From CAWIJK01 sp963836375 (GTDB lineage: Bacteria; Actinomycetota; Acidimicrobiia; Acidimicrobiales; RAAP-2), in assembly GCA_963836375.1 (NCBI GenBank), contig CAWIJK010000004.1:806001-870000 (forward strand): a DNA stretch of 64,000 nt. The letters run 5' to 3'. Below, piece after piece: positions 50,172 to 58,082 of this stretch (position 1 is the stretch's first letter; every line of letters begins with the position of its first letter). The notes beneath the pieces are model-generated. The model made no database searches, had not been told where the DNA came from, and saw only the letters and a list, made by a program, of their open reading frames with translations. Both the position numbers and the translations under genes were made by a program.

Positions 50172-50254
50172 GGTGGTCTCCTTCGGATCCGGCGGCCCTT
50201 CCGTCGAGCCACCTCTCGCTAACCATTGGACCCCGGGTGCGGGGGCCGGTCCTA

Positions 50255-50290
50255 GGGCCCAAGGTCCTGGTGCCCTGGGCCGAGGGTCCC
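50255..50290 (-). promoter_or_regulatory. Two tandem DosR-like boxes
   Basis: Minus-strand boxes AGGACCTTGGGCCC (50268-50255) and GGGACCCTCGGCCC (50290-50277), centres 22 bp apart (two helical turns). Both point to the 51-aa ORF. At 24 nt from the inner box is TCCAAT (50230-50225) as a possible -10; the strict 23-nt/NANNNT rule of the other promoters is not met. The divergent usp gene has TAGCGT at 50339-50344. Confidence 0.65.
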
Positions 50291-50402
50291 GACCCGGCCG
50301 GGCCCGGCCGGCCCGGGTGACGGTCCGGCCCGAGCACCTAGCGTGGGGCAGTACGGATCCGCCAACCCCGGCCGGTCTCAGACACCGAACAAGGAGCGCG
50401 CA

Positions 50403-50855
50403 ATGGCAGAGGGAGGGAAGGCCCAGGGGGTCCTGGTCGGCGTCGACGGCTCCGACTCCTCGCTCGCGGCCCTCAGGTGGGCCGCCGACTTCGCCGGCCT
50501 GTCCGGCTCGACCCTGCGGGTGGTCATCACCTGGGAGTGGCCGACCAGCTACGGCTGGGCGTTCGCCTTCCCCTCCGACTACGACCCCACCGCCGACGCC
50601 CGCAAGGTCCTCGCCCAGGCCCTCGGGCCGGTCCGCACGGCCCACCCCGAGCTGACCATCGTCGAGGAGGTGACCGAGGGCCATCCGGCGAAGGTCCTCG
50701 TCGACGAGTCCGCCGACGCCGACCTCCTCGTCGTGGGCAGCCGCGGCCACGGCGAGTTCTCGGGGATGCTCATCGGGTCGGTCAGCGAGCACTGCGTGAG
50801 CAACGCCCACTGCCCGGTCGTCGTCATCCGGGAACGCCAAACCTCCCGGGCCTAG
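50403..50855 (+). CDS. Universal stress protein UspA family
   Basis: 150 aa. GVLVGVDGSDSSLAALRWAADFA at the start and the ATP-binding motif GSRGHGEFSGMLIGSVSEHCVSNAHCPVVVI at the end (G-2x-G-9x-G-S). ATG 50403 with AAGGAG six bases before; the in-frame extension to 50343 is not needed. A single Usp domain. USP genes are hallmark members of DosR regulons, and two DosR-like boxes lie 113-148 nt upstream in the shared gap. Confidence 0.92.
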   Translation: MAEGGKAQGVLVGVDGSDSSLAALRWAADFAGLSGSTLRVVITWEWPTSYGWAFAFPSDYDPTADARKVLAQALGPVRTAHPELTIVEEVTEGHPAKVLVDESADADLLVVGSRGHGEFSGMLIGSVSEHCVSNAHCPVVVIRERQTSRA

Positions 50856-50978
50856 GCGGTCACCCGGCGGGCCCCGCGGACCTCCGTGCAAGGCCTCGCC
50901 GGCGCATCTAAATTGCCGTCCCAGTTGAACCGACCGTCATGAGAGATCGGTCCCGGACCGGTCGCTCGGCTACTGGCG

Positions 50979-53111
50979 ATGGCCAAGAGGGGAAGTCGAC
51001 GGATGGCCCGATCACGGCTCGTGCCGGAGCGGCGGATGCGGACAGCGACGGCGTTGTTTGCGGGTGTCGCATCGCTCGCCGTCCCCCTCGCCGTGGGTGC
51101 CGCACCGGTGAGCGCCAGCGCGATCACCCCGACCGTGTACGTCACCAACTTCAACGACAACACGGTGACACCGATCGGCACGGCGACGAACACGCCCGGG
51201 ACTCCCATCCCGGTGGGACAAGAGCCGCTCGGCGTCGCCATCACCCCCGACGGCAAGACCGCCTACGTGGCCAACCAACAGGACCACACCGTGACCCCGA
51301 TCGACACCGCCACCGGTACCGCGGGCACGGCCATCCCCGTCGGCACCAACCCCAACCCCGTCGCCATCACCCCCGACGGCAAGACCGCCTACGTCGGCAA
51401 CTTCGGCGGCAGCACGGTGACACCGATCGACACGGCGACCGACACGGCCGGGACGCCGATCGCCGCCGAACTGCCGGGGGCCATCGCCATCACCCCCGAC
51501 GGCACCACCGCGTACGTCGCCGACTACGGCGCCAACACGGTGACCCCGATCGACACGGCCACCGAGGCGCCCGGGACGCCGATCGACGTCGGGGTGAGAC
51601 CGACCGGCCTCGCCATCACCCCGGACGGCAAGACCCTCTACGTGGTGAACAGCAGTGGCAACACGGTGACCCCGATCGACACGGCCACCGACACGCCCGG
51701 GACGCCGATCCCCGTGGGGAGCGCGCCAGAGGACGTGGCGATCACCCCGGACGGGAAGACGGCCTACGTGACGAACACCGGGAGCGGCTCGGTGACGCCG
51801 ATCGACGTAGCGACCAACACGCCCGGGACGCCGATCCCCGTCGGCTCCGATCCCTACGGCATCGCGGTGAGCCCGGGGGGCAAGACCCTCTACGTCGTCC
51901 TCGACACCGCCAGCGCCCTGCTCCCGATCGACACGGCCACCGGCACGGTCGGCAGCCCCATCCCGGTGGGGACCAGCCCGGAGTACCTCGCCGTCACCCC
52001 CGACCAGGCACCCACGGCGGCCTTCAGCGCCACCGCGGGCGCCGCGGGCGCCGCCAGCTCGTTCGACGCCTCGGGTTCCTCGTCACCGGTGGGCTCCATC
52101 GCCTCGTACGCCTGGACCTTCGGGGATGGCACGTCGACGACCACGACCAGCCCGACGGTCACCCACACCTACGCCACCGTCGGCTCCTACAAGGTGACGC
52201 TCACGGTCACCAACGCGCAGGGCACGTCGACGACCCAGGTCTTCACCGGCCAAACGGTCTCCAACAACGGCGGCCCGCAGGCGGCCACGAGCCAAAACGT
52301 GACCATCCGCTCGGCCGGCTACGACCTGGCCGGCTCCGACGGGGGGGTGTTCGTCTTCCCCGTCGGCCAATCCAGCGGCTTCTTCGGCTCCCTCCCGGGC
52401 CTCGGGGTGAAGGTGTCCGACGTCGTGGGGATCGTGCCCACTAACAACTTCAGCGGCTACGACCTCGTGGGGTCCGACGGCGGGGTCTTCGTCTTCCCGG
52501 TCGGCCAGTCCGCCGGGTTCTTCGGCTCCCTCCCGGGCCTCGGGGTCAAGGTGTCCGACGTCGTGGGGATCGTGCCCACCGACAACTACCAGGGCTACGA
52601 CCTGGTGGGGTCCGACGGCGGGGTCTTCGTCTTCCCGGTCGGCCAGTCCACCGGCTTCTACGGCTCCCTGCCCTCGATGAACGTCCACGTGAACGACATC
52701 GTGGGCATCGTGGCCACCCCCGGCGGTGGGGGCTACTTCCTGGTCGGCAAGGACGGGGGAGTCTTCACCTTCGGCAATGCCCCATTCCTCGGATCGCTGC
52801 CGAGCATCGGGGTGTCGGTGAACGACGTCACCGGCATCGCGTCGACCCCAGACGGGAAGGGCTACTACGTGGTGGGGGCCAACGGGGCCGTGTACGCCTT
52901 CGGCGACGCCACCAGCTACGGCTCCTTGCCCGGACTCGGGGTTAGCGTGTCCAACATCGTCTCGGTCGTCCCCACCCCAGACGGGAAGGGCTACTGGCTC
53001 ATCGGTTCGGACGGCGGGGTCTTCGCCTTCGGCGACGCCACCTCCCAGGGCTCCCTGCCCGGGCTCGGAGTCGGGGTCAGCGACATCGTGGGGGCGGTGC
53101 CCACGGGGTAG
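50979..53111 (+). CDS. Secreted YVTN beta-propeller protein with PKD and GYDLVGSDGG repeats
   Basis: 710 aa. N-terminal signal peptide (RTATALFAGVASLAVPLAVG, cleavage near VSAS). Residues about 50-340: about seven repeats of 42-46 aa with TPIDTATxTPGTPIPVG and AITPDGKTAYVxNxxxNTV, a YVTN/YncE propeller. Residues about 345-430: PKD-like domain (AYTWTFGDGT-type YAWTFGDGTSTTTT). Then six repeats with GYDLVGSDGGVFVFPVGQS or GYWLIGSDGGVFAFGDA. Architecture parallels the gene at 11281. Start ATG 50979; ATG 51003 is an alternative. Probably a surface or matrix protein. Confidence 0.75.
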   Translation: MAKRGSRRMARSRLVPERRMRTATALFAGVASLAVPLAVGAAPVSASAITPTVYVTNFNDNTVTPIGTATNTPGTPIPVGQEPLGVAITPDGKTAYVANQQDHTVTPIDTATGTAGTAIPVGTNPNPVAITPDGKTAYVGNFGGSTVTPIDTATDTAGTPIAAELPGAIAITPDGTTAYVADYGANTVTPIDTATEAPGTPIDVGVRPTGLAITPDGKTLYVVNSSGNTVTPIDTATDTPGTPIPVGSAPEDVAITPDGKTAYVTNTGSGSVTPIDVATNTPGTPIPVGSDPYGIAVSPGGKTLYVVLDTASALLPIDTATGTVGSPIPVGTSPEYLAVTPDQAPTAAFSATAGAAGAASSFDASGSSSPVGSIASYAWTFGDGTSTTTTSPTVTHTYATVGSYKVTLTVTNAQGTSTTQVFTGQTVSNNGGPQAATSQNVTIRSAGYDLAGSDGGVFVFPVGQSSGFFGSLPGLGVKVSDVVGIVPTNNFSGYDLVGSDGGVFVFPVGQSAGFFGSLPGLGVKVSDVVGIVPTDNYQGYDLVGSDGGVFVFPVGQSTGFYGSLPSMNVHVNDIVGIVATPGGGGYFLVGKDGGVFTFGNAPFLGSLPSIGVSVNDVTGIASTPDGKGYYVVGANGAVYAFGDATSYGSLPGLGVSVSNIVSVVPTPDGKGYWLIGSDGGVFAFGDATSQGSLPGLGVGVSDIVGAVPTG
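52317..52730 (+). repeat. Three 138-bp tandem units
   Basis: Units at 52317, 52455 and 52593 each encode 46 residues starting GYDL. The first two are nearly identical at DNA level across VGIVPT, and the third diverges in its second half, again suggesting recent amplification. Confidence 0.65.
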
Positions 53112-53158
53112 CTGCACGCTTGACGGCGGTCCACCCATGAGGGGCCAAATCCAAGCGG

Positions 53159-53232
53159 CGCGCTCGGAGGGATTCGAACCCCCAACCTTCTGATCCGTAG
53201 TCAGATGCTCTAGTCCGTTGAGCTACGAGCGC
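53159..53232 (-). tRNA. tRNA-Arg (anticodon ACG)
   Basis: Read on the minus strand: acceptor GCGCTCG pairs with CGAGCGC; D arm AGCTCAACGGACTAGAGC; anticodon arm CTGACTACGGATCAG with anticodon ACG; T arm GGGGGTTCGAATCCCTC containing the invariant GTTCGAATC. Discriminator G; the genomic 3' end is not CCA. 74 nt. The ACG anticodon is normally modified to ICG and reads CGU/CGC/CGA. Confidence 0.93.
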
Positions 53233-53369
53233 TAGCTTCTGATCGTGGGCTGGTTGCTTGCGTTCCCCCTGCCGGGTCGGGCCGGGCCAGCACCTGATCA
53301 GCCTGCCACACTACCGCCTCCTCAACGTCGGGGGACCCGGACCCACCGGTCGCGGGGCGGGGTCCTCCG

Positions 53370-54539
53370 TTGAACCAGTTCTTGTTCATCGTGGGCCTGG
53401 TCCTGGTCCTGGTGACCGTGACCGACGTCCTGTTCACGATGGTCCTGCCGCGGCGGCCGTCGGGCATCGAGCGGCTGTCGCTCGTCATCAACCGCTGCGT
53501 CCGGATGCTCTTCGTCGTCCTCTCGCGCCTGGCCAAGACCTACGAGGGCAAGGACGCCGTCCTCGCTCCCACTGCCCCGGTGGCCCTGCTGGTCCAGCTG
53601 TTGGTCTGGGCCGCCGCCCTGACGGTCGGGTTCGGGCTCATGCTGGTGCCGACCACCCACTCGGTCGACCACGGGCTGCTGCAGGCCCTCACTGCGCTGT
53701 TCACCGTCGGCGCCATCCGGGTGGCGGGACCGGCCAACGACGGCGTCGACATCGCGGTAGGGGCGATCTGGGTGGTGATCGTGGCCCTGCAGATCGCCTA
53801 CCTCCCCGCGCTCTACAGCGCCTTCACCCGCCGTGAGGGCCTGGTCTCGCTGCTCGAGAGCCGGGCGGGGGTCCCGGCCTGGGGGCCCGAGCTGCTGGCC
53901 CGCCACCAGCTCGTCGGCATCAACGACGCGCTCCCCGACCTCTACGCGGCGTGGGAGGAGTGGTCGGCCGACGTCGCCGAGAGCCACACGACCTACCCGG
54001 TGCTGCTGATGTTCCGCTCCCCCGAGCCCTGGTACTCCTGGCTGGTGGGGCTCCTCGCCGTGCTCGACGGCGCGGCCATGCACCTGGCCCTGGCCCCGAG
54101 CACCGCCTCGTCACAGGCCCGGCTCTGCCTGCGGATGGGCTTCACCATGCTCAACCGGATCGCCACCACCCTGGGGTGGCACGTCGATCCCGATCCCGAT
54201 CCCGAAGGGCCGATCCAGCTGACCTTCGAGGACTTCCAGCAGGCGGTGGACATGCTGGTCTCGGTGGGCTTCGCCGTCGAGCGGACGGCCGAGGAGGCGT
54301 GGCCGGACTTCCGCGGCTGGCGGGTGAACTACGAGTCCTCCGCCTACCGGCTGGCCGACCGCATCACCGCCCCCCCGGCCCCGTGGTCGGGCACCCGCCG
54401 CCATCTGCGCTCGGGCTCGGTCGGTCCCCGGCGCCCGCCCCAGCGGCGACCCGGTGGGCTCTCGGATCTCGTCGACCGCCGCCCAGAGGTGGTCATCCCG
54501 GACCGCCGACGGCGATCCCGCCCGGGACCTCAAACATGA
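53370..54539 (+). CDS. Ion-channel-like membrane protein
   Basis: 389 aa. Membrane segments at residues about 3-24, 66-90 and 122-148, with a pore-like stretch LLQALTALFTVGAIRVAGP between the last two, resembling two-TM potassium channels but without a clean TVGYG filter (TVGAI). The C-terminal 230 residues are cytosolic with DALPDLYAAWEEWSADVAESHTTYPVLLMFRSPEP and end in a basic Pro-rich tail. TTG start 53370. Function inferred weakly. Confidence 0.6.
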   Translation: MNQFLFIVGLVLVLVTVTDVLFTMVLPRRPSGIERLSLVINRCVRMLFVVLSRLAKTYEGKDAVLAPTAPVALLVQLLVWAAALTVGFGLMLVPTTHSVDHGLLQALTALFTVGAIRVAGPANDGVDIAVGAIWVVIVALQIAYLPALYSAFTRREGLVSLLESRAGVPAWGPELLARHQLVGINDALPDLYAAWEEWSADVAESHTTYPVLLMFRSPEPWYSWLVGLLAVLDGAAMHLALAPSTASSQARLCLRMGFTMLNRIATTLGWHVDPDPDPEGPIQLTFEDFQQAVDMLVSVGFAVERTAEEAWPDFRGWRVNYESSAYRLADRITAPPAPWSGTRRHLRSGSVGPRRPPQRRPGGLSDLVDRRPEVVIPDRRRRSRPGPQT

Positions 54540-54636
54540 ACCGCCGGAGGATGCCGTGGGTCGCCCACGCCGTGGTGCCCGACCGGGTCCGGTTCGGGGC
54601 GTGGCCGCTTGAGCTCCGGCACGATCCCGGGGGGCT

Positions 54637-56133
54637 TCACGACGGTGCGGCCGGAGACTCGGCCGTGGCCGCGACGGGCCCAGATGCCCCGCCGGGCCTC
54701 CGGGGGAGTCGGACGGTGAACAGCGCGCCGGCGCCCGGGGCGTTGGCGGCCGACACGGTGCCGCCGTGGGCATTGACGATGGCCCCGACGATCGAGAGCC
54801 CGAGCCCGCTGCCTCCGCTGGCCCGCGAGCGTGAGGGGTCGGCCCGGAAGAAGCGCTCGAAGACGTAGGGGGCCTCGTCGACCGGCAGGCCCGGACCCGA
54901 GTCGGCCACCTGGACCACGGCGACGTCGCCGTCCTCGGCCACCGAGACCCTCGCCGCCGTCCCCGGCGGGGTGTGGGCGCGCACGTTGGCCAGGAGGTTG
55001 TCGAGGACCTGGCGCAGGCGACCCGGGTCCCCCGAGACCTCCACCGGGCGCTCGGCCTCGAGGCTGACCGTCCAGTCGGGGCCGACGGCGGCGGCGGCGT
55101 GGACGGCGTCGGCGGCCAGGGAGACCAGCTCGACCGGCTCGTGCTCGAGGGGGCGCCCCTCGTCGAGCCTGGCCAGCAGCAACAGGTCCTCGACCAGGCG
55201 CTTCATGCGGGCGCTCTCGCTCTGGATGCCCCGCATCACCCGGCCCAGGTCCTCGGGGCGCTCCGAGGCGCCCTGCGAGTAGAGCTCGGCGTAGGCCGAC
55301 ACGGCGGCGAGGGGGGTGCGCAACTCGTGGGAGGCGTCCGAGATGAAGCGGCGCAGCCGGTCCTCTGACGCCCGCAGCTGCGCCTCGGTGGCGTCGCGCT
55401 CGGCGAAGGCCCGCTGGATGCGGGCCAGCATCACGTTGAGCACCCGGGCCAGGCGCCCGACCTCGGTCCGCTTCTCGGCACCCGGCACCCGGCGGTCGAG
55501 GTCGCCCTCGGTGATGGCCTCGGCCGTCTCTTCGACCTGTTGGAGTGGACGCAGTCCGACCCGCACCAGCCAGATCCCCAGCACGATCGCCGCCAGGAGG
55601 GCGCCCGCGGTGACCAAGAGCTCGATGACCAGCAGCTGGTGGAGGGTGGCCGCGGTGGCGTCGAGCGGCTGAGCGAAGATGACCCGGTCCCCGTCGGCCG
55701 AGGTGGTCACCAGCACCCGGAACTGGGGGCCCCCGGCCCTGGTCGACGGCACCGTCAAGAACTCGTGCACCGGCGCGCCGGTGCCGGACGGACCGGTGAC
55801 GCTGGCAGGCAGCTTGGGCGTCACCTTCTCGCCGCCCGGTTCGTAGGCGCCGTAGGTGTACTCGACCTCGCCTTGCGCGGTGATCCGCTCGACGAAGATC
55901 CCCGGGGCGCTCCGCTGCACGTCGGAGGGCGGGACCGGGTTGAACCCGCCCGGGCCCGAGGCCGGGCCCGGTCCGGGCCCGAACGGCCCGGCGGCGGCCG
56001 TCGACGACAGCGTCTGGTCGACCCGGTCGTAGAGGGACGAGCGCAGGGCCGAGTAGGTGGCGACGTCGGCCACCACCAGGGCGACGAGGGCCACCAGGGC
56101 GGCGGCCAGCACCAGCCGGAGCCGCAGGGACAC
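54637..56133 (-). CDS. phoR: Sensor histidine kinase PhoR
   Basis: 498 aa. TM1 about 7-29, a periplasmic sensor of about 135 residues, TM2 about 166-190, HAMP about 191-243, HisKA with His269 in FISDASHELRTPLAAVSAY, HATPase with DNLLANV, DSGPGLP, FFRADPSRSRASGGSGLGLSIV. GTG 56133 starts immediately after the phoP stop. The pairing with a PhoP close to the mycobacterial one supports PhoR, though TrcS-type kinases look alike. Confidence 0.88.
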   Translation of the reverse strand: MSLRLRLVLAAALVALVALVVADVATYSALRSSLYDRVDQTLSSTAAAGPFGPGPGPASGPGGFNPVPPSDVQRSAPGIFVERITAQGEVEYTYGAYEPGGEKVTPKLPASVTGPSGTGAPVHEFLTVPSTRAGGPQFRVLVTTSADGDRVIFAQPLDATAATLHQLLVIELLVTAGALLAAIVLGIWLVRVGLRPLQQVEETAEAITEGDLDRRVPGAEKRTEVGRLARVLNVMLARIQRAFAERDATEAQLRASEDRLRRFISDASHELRTPLAAVSAYAELYSQGASERPEDLGRVMRGIQSESARMKRLVEDLLLLARLDEGRPLEHEPVELVSLAADAVHAAAAVGPDWTVSLEAERPVEVSGDPGRLRQVLDNLLANVRAHTPPGTAARVSVAEDGDVAVVQVADSGPGLPVDEAPYVFERFFRADPSRSRASGGSGLGLSIVGAIVNAHGGTVSAANAPGAGALFTVRLPRRPGGASGPVAATAESPAAPS

Positions 56134-56849
56134 CTAGTGGCCCTCGGCGTCGGGCAGCCGGAGGGCGTAGCCGACGAGGCGGATGGTGTGGATGAGCGGG
56201 GGGCCGTCGCGCTCGAGCTTCTTGCGCAGGTAGCTGACGTAGGTCTCGACCACGTTGGCGTCACCGCCGAAGTCGTAGTGCCAGACGTGGTCGAGGATCT
56301 GGGCCTTGGAGAGCACCTGGCGAGGGTTGAGCATGAAGAAGCGGAGCAGGCTGAACTCGGTGGCGGTCAGCTTGATCGGCTTCCCCGCCCGCCGCACCTC
56401 GTGGGCCCCCTCGTCCATCTCGACGTCGGCGAAGCGCAGGATCCCGTCGTCGGCGTCGGCGTCGTTGGCCCGGCGCAGGATCACCCGGACCCGGGCGATG
56501 ATCTCGGCCAGCGCGAAGGGCTTGGTGACGTAGTCGTCCCCCCCACGGTCAGGCCGGCCAGCTTGTCCTCGAGGGCGTCTCGGGCGGTGAGGAACAGGAC
56601 GGGCACCCGGATCCCGTCGGCCCGCAGCCGGCGGGTGACCTCCAGGCCGTCGAGGTCGGGGAGCATCACGTCGAGGACGATGAGGTCGGGGGTCCGCTCC
56701 TGGGCCGACGACAGGGCCGAGCGCCCGGTCTCGGCGACCTCGACGTCGTAGCCCTCGTATCGGAGCGAGGTGGACACGGCGTCGGTGATCGACGGCTCGT
56801 CGTCGACCACCAGGATCCGCTGTTTGGACTGCGTGGACTGCTGGGCCAC
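56134..56849 (-). pseudogene. phoP: Response regulator PhoP, split by a homopolymer frameshift
   Basis: OmpR-family regulator. GTG 56849 with GGAGGT before it; receiver with Asp60 in LIVLDVMLPDLDG; then the frame breaks in a seven-base C run at 56538-56544 (G run on the coding strand). Adding one G restores AGLTVGGDDYVTKPF, nearly identical to AGLTLGGDDYVTKPF of Mycobacterium tuberculosis PhoP. The second part carries the winged helix (LTATEFSLLRFFMLNPRQVLSKAQILDHVWHYDFGGDANVVETYVSYLRKK). Total length 716 nt is one base short of a full codon count. A sequencing or consensus slip is the likeliest cause. Confidence 0.88.
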
Positions 56850-56905
56850 GGCCACCACCTCCGCGACCAGGATCCCACCGCGTGCTTCCCCCCGCCTGCG
56901 GGCCG

Positions 56906-56923
56906 GCTGTGGGCCGGCTGTGA
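56906..56923 (-). promoter_or_regulatory. PhoP-type box upstream of phoP
   Basis: On the minus strand TCACAGC-CGGC-CCACAGC, two heptamers in 11-bp register, matching the known mycobacterial PhoP site TCACAGC-N4-TCACAGC with one mismatch. The DNA there is a tandem 11-mer (GGGCCGGCTGT at 56900 and 56911). About 57-75 nt upstream of phoP; suggests autoregulation. Confidence 0.65.
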
Positions 56924-56935
56924 AACGACCTGTCA

Positions 56936-56963
56936 CCGGGGCCCGCCCGACGGCGGGCCCCGG
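56936..56963. terminator. 12-bp perfect stem with tetraloop
   Basis: CCGGGGCCCGCC (56936-56947), loop CGAC, GGCGGGCCCCGG (56952-56963). It lies 140 nt after the LLM gene stop and just upstream of the PhoP box, so it probably ends LLM transcription before the phoPR promoter. The remaining bases to 57104 hold nothing I recognise. Confidence 0.45.
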
Positions 56964-57104
56964 CGCTCGAGAGGCGACAACCCCGCCCGCGGTCTCGGAC
57001 CTGTCCGGGCTCCGGGGGCGTGGGGTCACCCTCGCGTCAAGCACACCACCGGGACCCGGGAGCCGGCCCCGGCCGGCCTGGCAGCGTCGTGTGGATCGCC
57101 CGGC

Positions 57105-57989
57105 TCAGCCGGTCGTCTCGGTGACTAGCGGGCGCAGCGCCTCGAGCTGTTCGACGTAGTGGTGGCGCGAGCGGTGGCGGACCCGCACGGCGAGGCCGGT
57201 CGCCCCCAGCGCGGCGTAGGCCTCGAGGGCCCGTCGGGCGCCGGCCGGGTCGCCGGTCGGGTCGAGGGGGGGCTCGGGGGCCAGCACGACGTCGAGGGGA
57301 CGGGGCCGGTCGGCCAGGGCACCGACCACCGCCGGGTCGCCCAGGATGGGCGCCAGGGCCTCGAGCCCCAGGCCGAAGGGGATCCAGCCGTCGCCGAGCT
57401 CGAGGGCCCGCCGCAGTGACCGGCGGGTCCGGCCCCCCACCCAGATCGGGACCCGCGCCTGGAGGCCGCACGGCTCGACGATCCAGCCCGAGATCTCGAA
57501 GTGGGTGCCGTGGTACTCGGGGGCCCGGCGGCCGAACGACGCCCGGATGGCGGCCAGGGCGTCGTCGGCCAGCGCCCCCCGGCCGTCGAACTCGGCCCCG
57601 AGCAGCTCGAACTCGGCCCGGAGCGACCCGACGCCGACCCCCAAGATGACCCGGCCCCCGCTGGCCTCGTCCAACGAGCCGTACTGTTTCACGAGGGCCA
57701 GGGGGTGGTGGTACCCGAGGACGGCCACGTGGGACAAGAGCCGGATCCGGCTGGTGCGGGCGGCCACGAAGGCCAGGGTGGCGACGGGGTCCCAGTACCG
57801 GCCGCCCCGGGTGGCCGCCACCGACTCGGGGATGGCCACATGCTCGGGGCAACCCAAGAAGTCGTACCCGAGGCCTTCGGCCGCCACGGCGACCGCCGCC
57901 ACGTCGTCGATCCCCCCGGACCGCTCCCACTCGGGAGGGTCGAAGCGCGGGTTGAGGTTGACGACCGGCGTCACGATCCCGAGGCGCAT
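57105..57989 (-). CDS. LLM-class F420-dependent oxidoreductase
   Basis: 294 aa. MRLGIVTPVV opening, TSRIRLLSHVAVLGYHHPLALVKQYGSLDEASGGRVILGVGVGSLRAEFELLG, and ARVPIWVGGRTRRSLRRALELGDGWIPFG are strong family blocks (TIGR03619-like F420 branch). ATG 57989 with AAGGAG four bases before it. The upstream in-frame extension is a shadow of the divergent gene. Substrate unknown; the divergent neighbours suggest catabolism of an organic acid. Confidence 0.88.
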   Translation of the reverse strand: MRLGIVTPVVNLNPRFDPPEWERSGGIDDVAAVAVAAEGLGYDFLGCPEHVAIPESVAATRGGRYWDPVATLAFVAARTSRIRLLSHVAVLGYHHPLALVKQYGSLDEASGGRVILGVGVGSLRAEFELLGAEFDGRGALADDALAAIRASFGRRAPEYHGTHFEISGWIVEPCGLQARVPIWVGGRTRRSLRRALELGDGWIPFGLGLEALAPILGDPAVVGALADRPRPLDVVLAPEPPLDPTGDPAGARRALEAYAALGATGLAVRVRHRSRHHYVEQLEALRPLVTETTG

Positions 57990-58082
57990 CGTTCTCCTTC
58001 TGCTTTCGATCTTGCTTCCGGTTGCCGCGGGCCGGCCCGGCGCGTCGTGCCGCCGGCCTCGGCTTTCCGCCATGATGACCCG

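Noticed and set aside
50302..50344. DosR-type promoter in the usp direction at the 23-nt spacing
   Set aside because: TAGCGT at 50339 is a fair -10, but the 14 bases at the required distance do not fit the box, and both real boxes point the other way.
53233..53369. Possible further DosR box (GGGACCCGGACCCA) before the channel-like gene
   Set aside because: It breaks the second half-site, and no -10-like hexamer lies at the 23-nt spacing that I could support.
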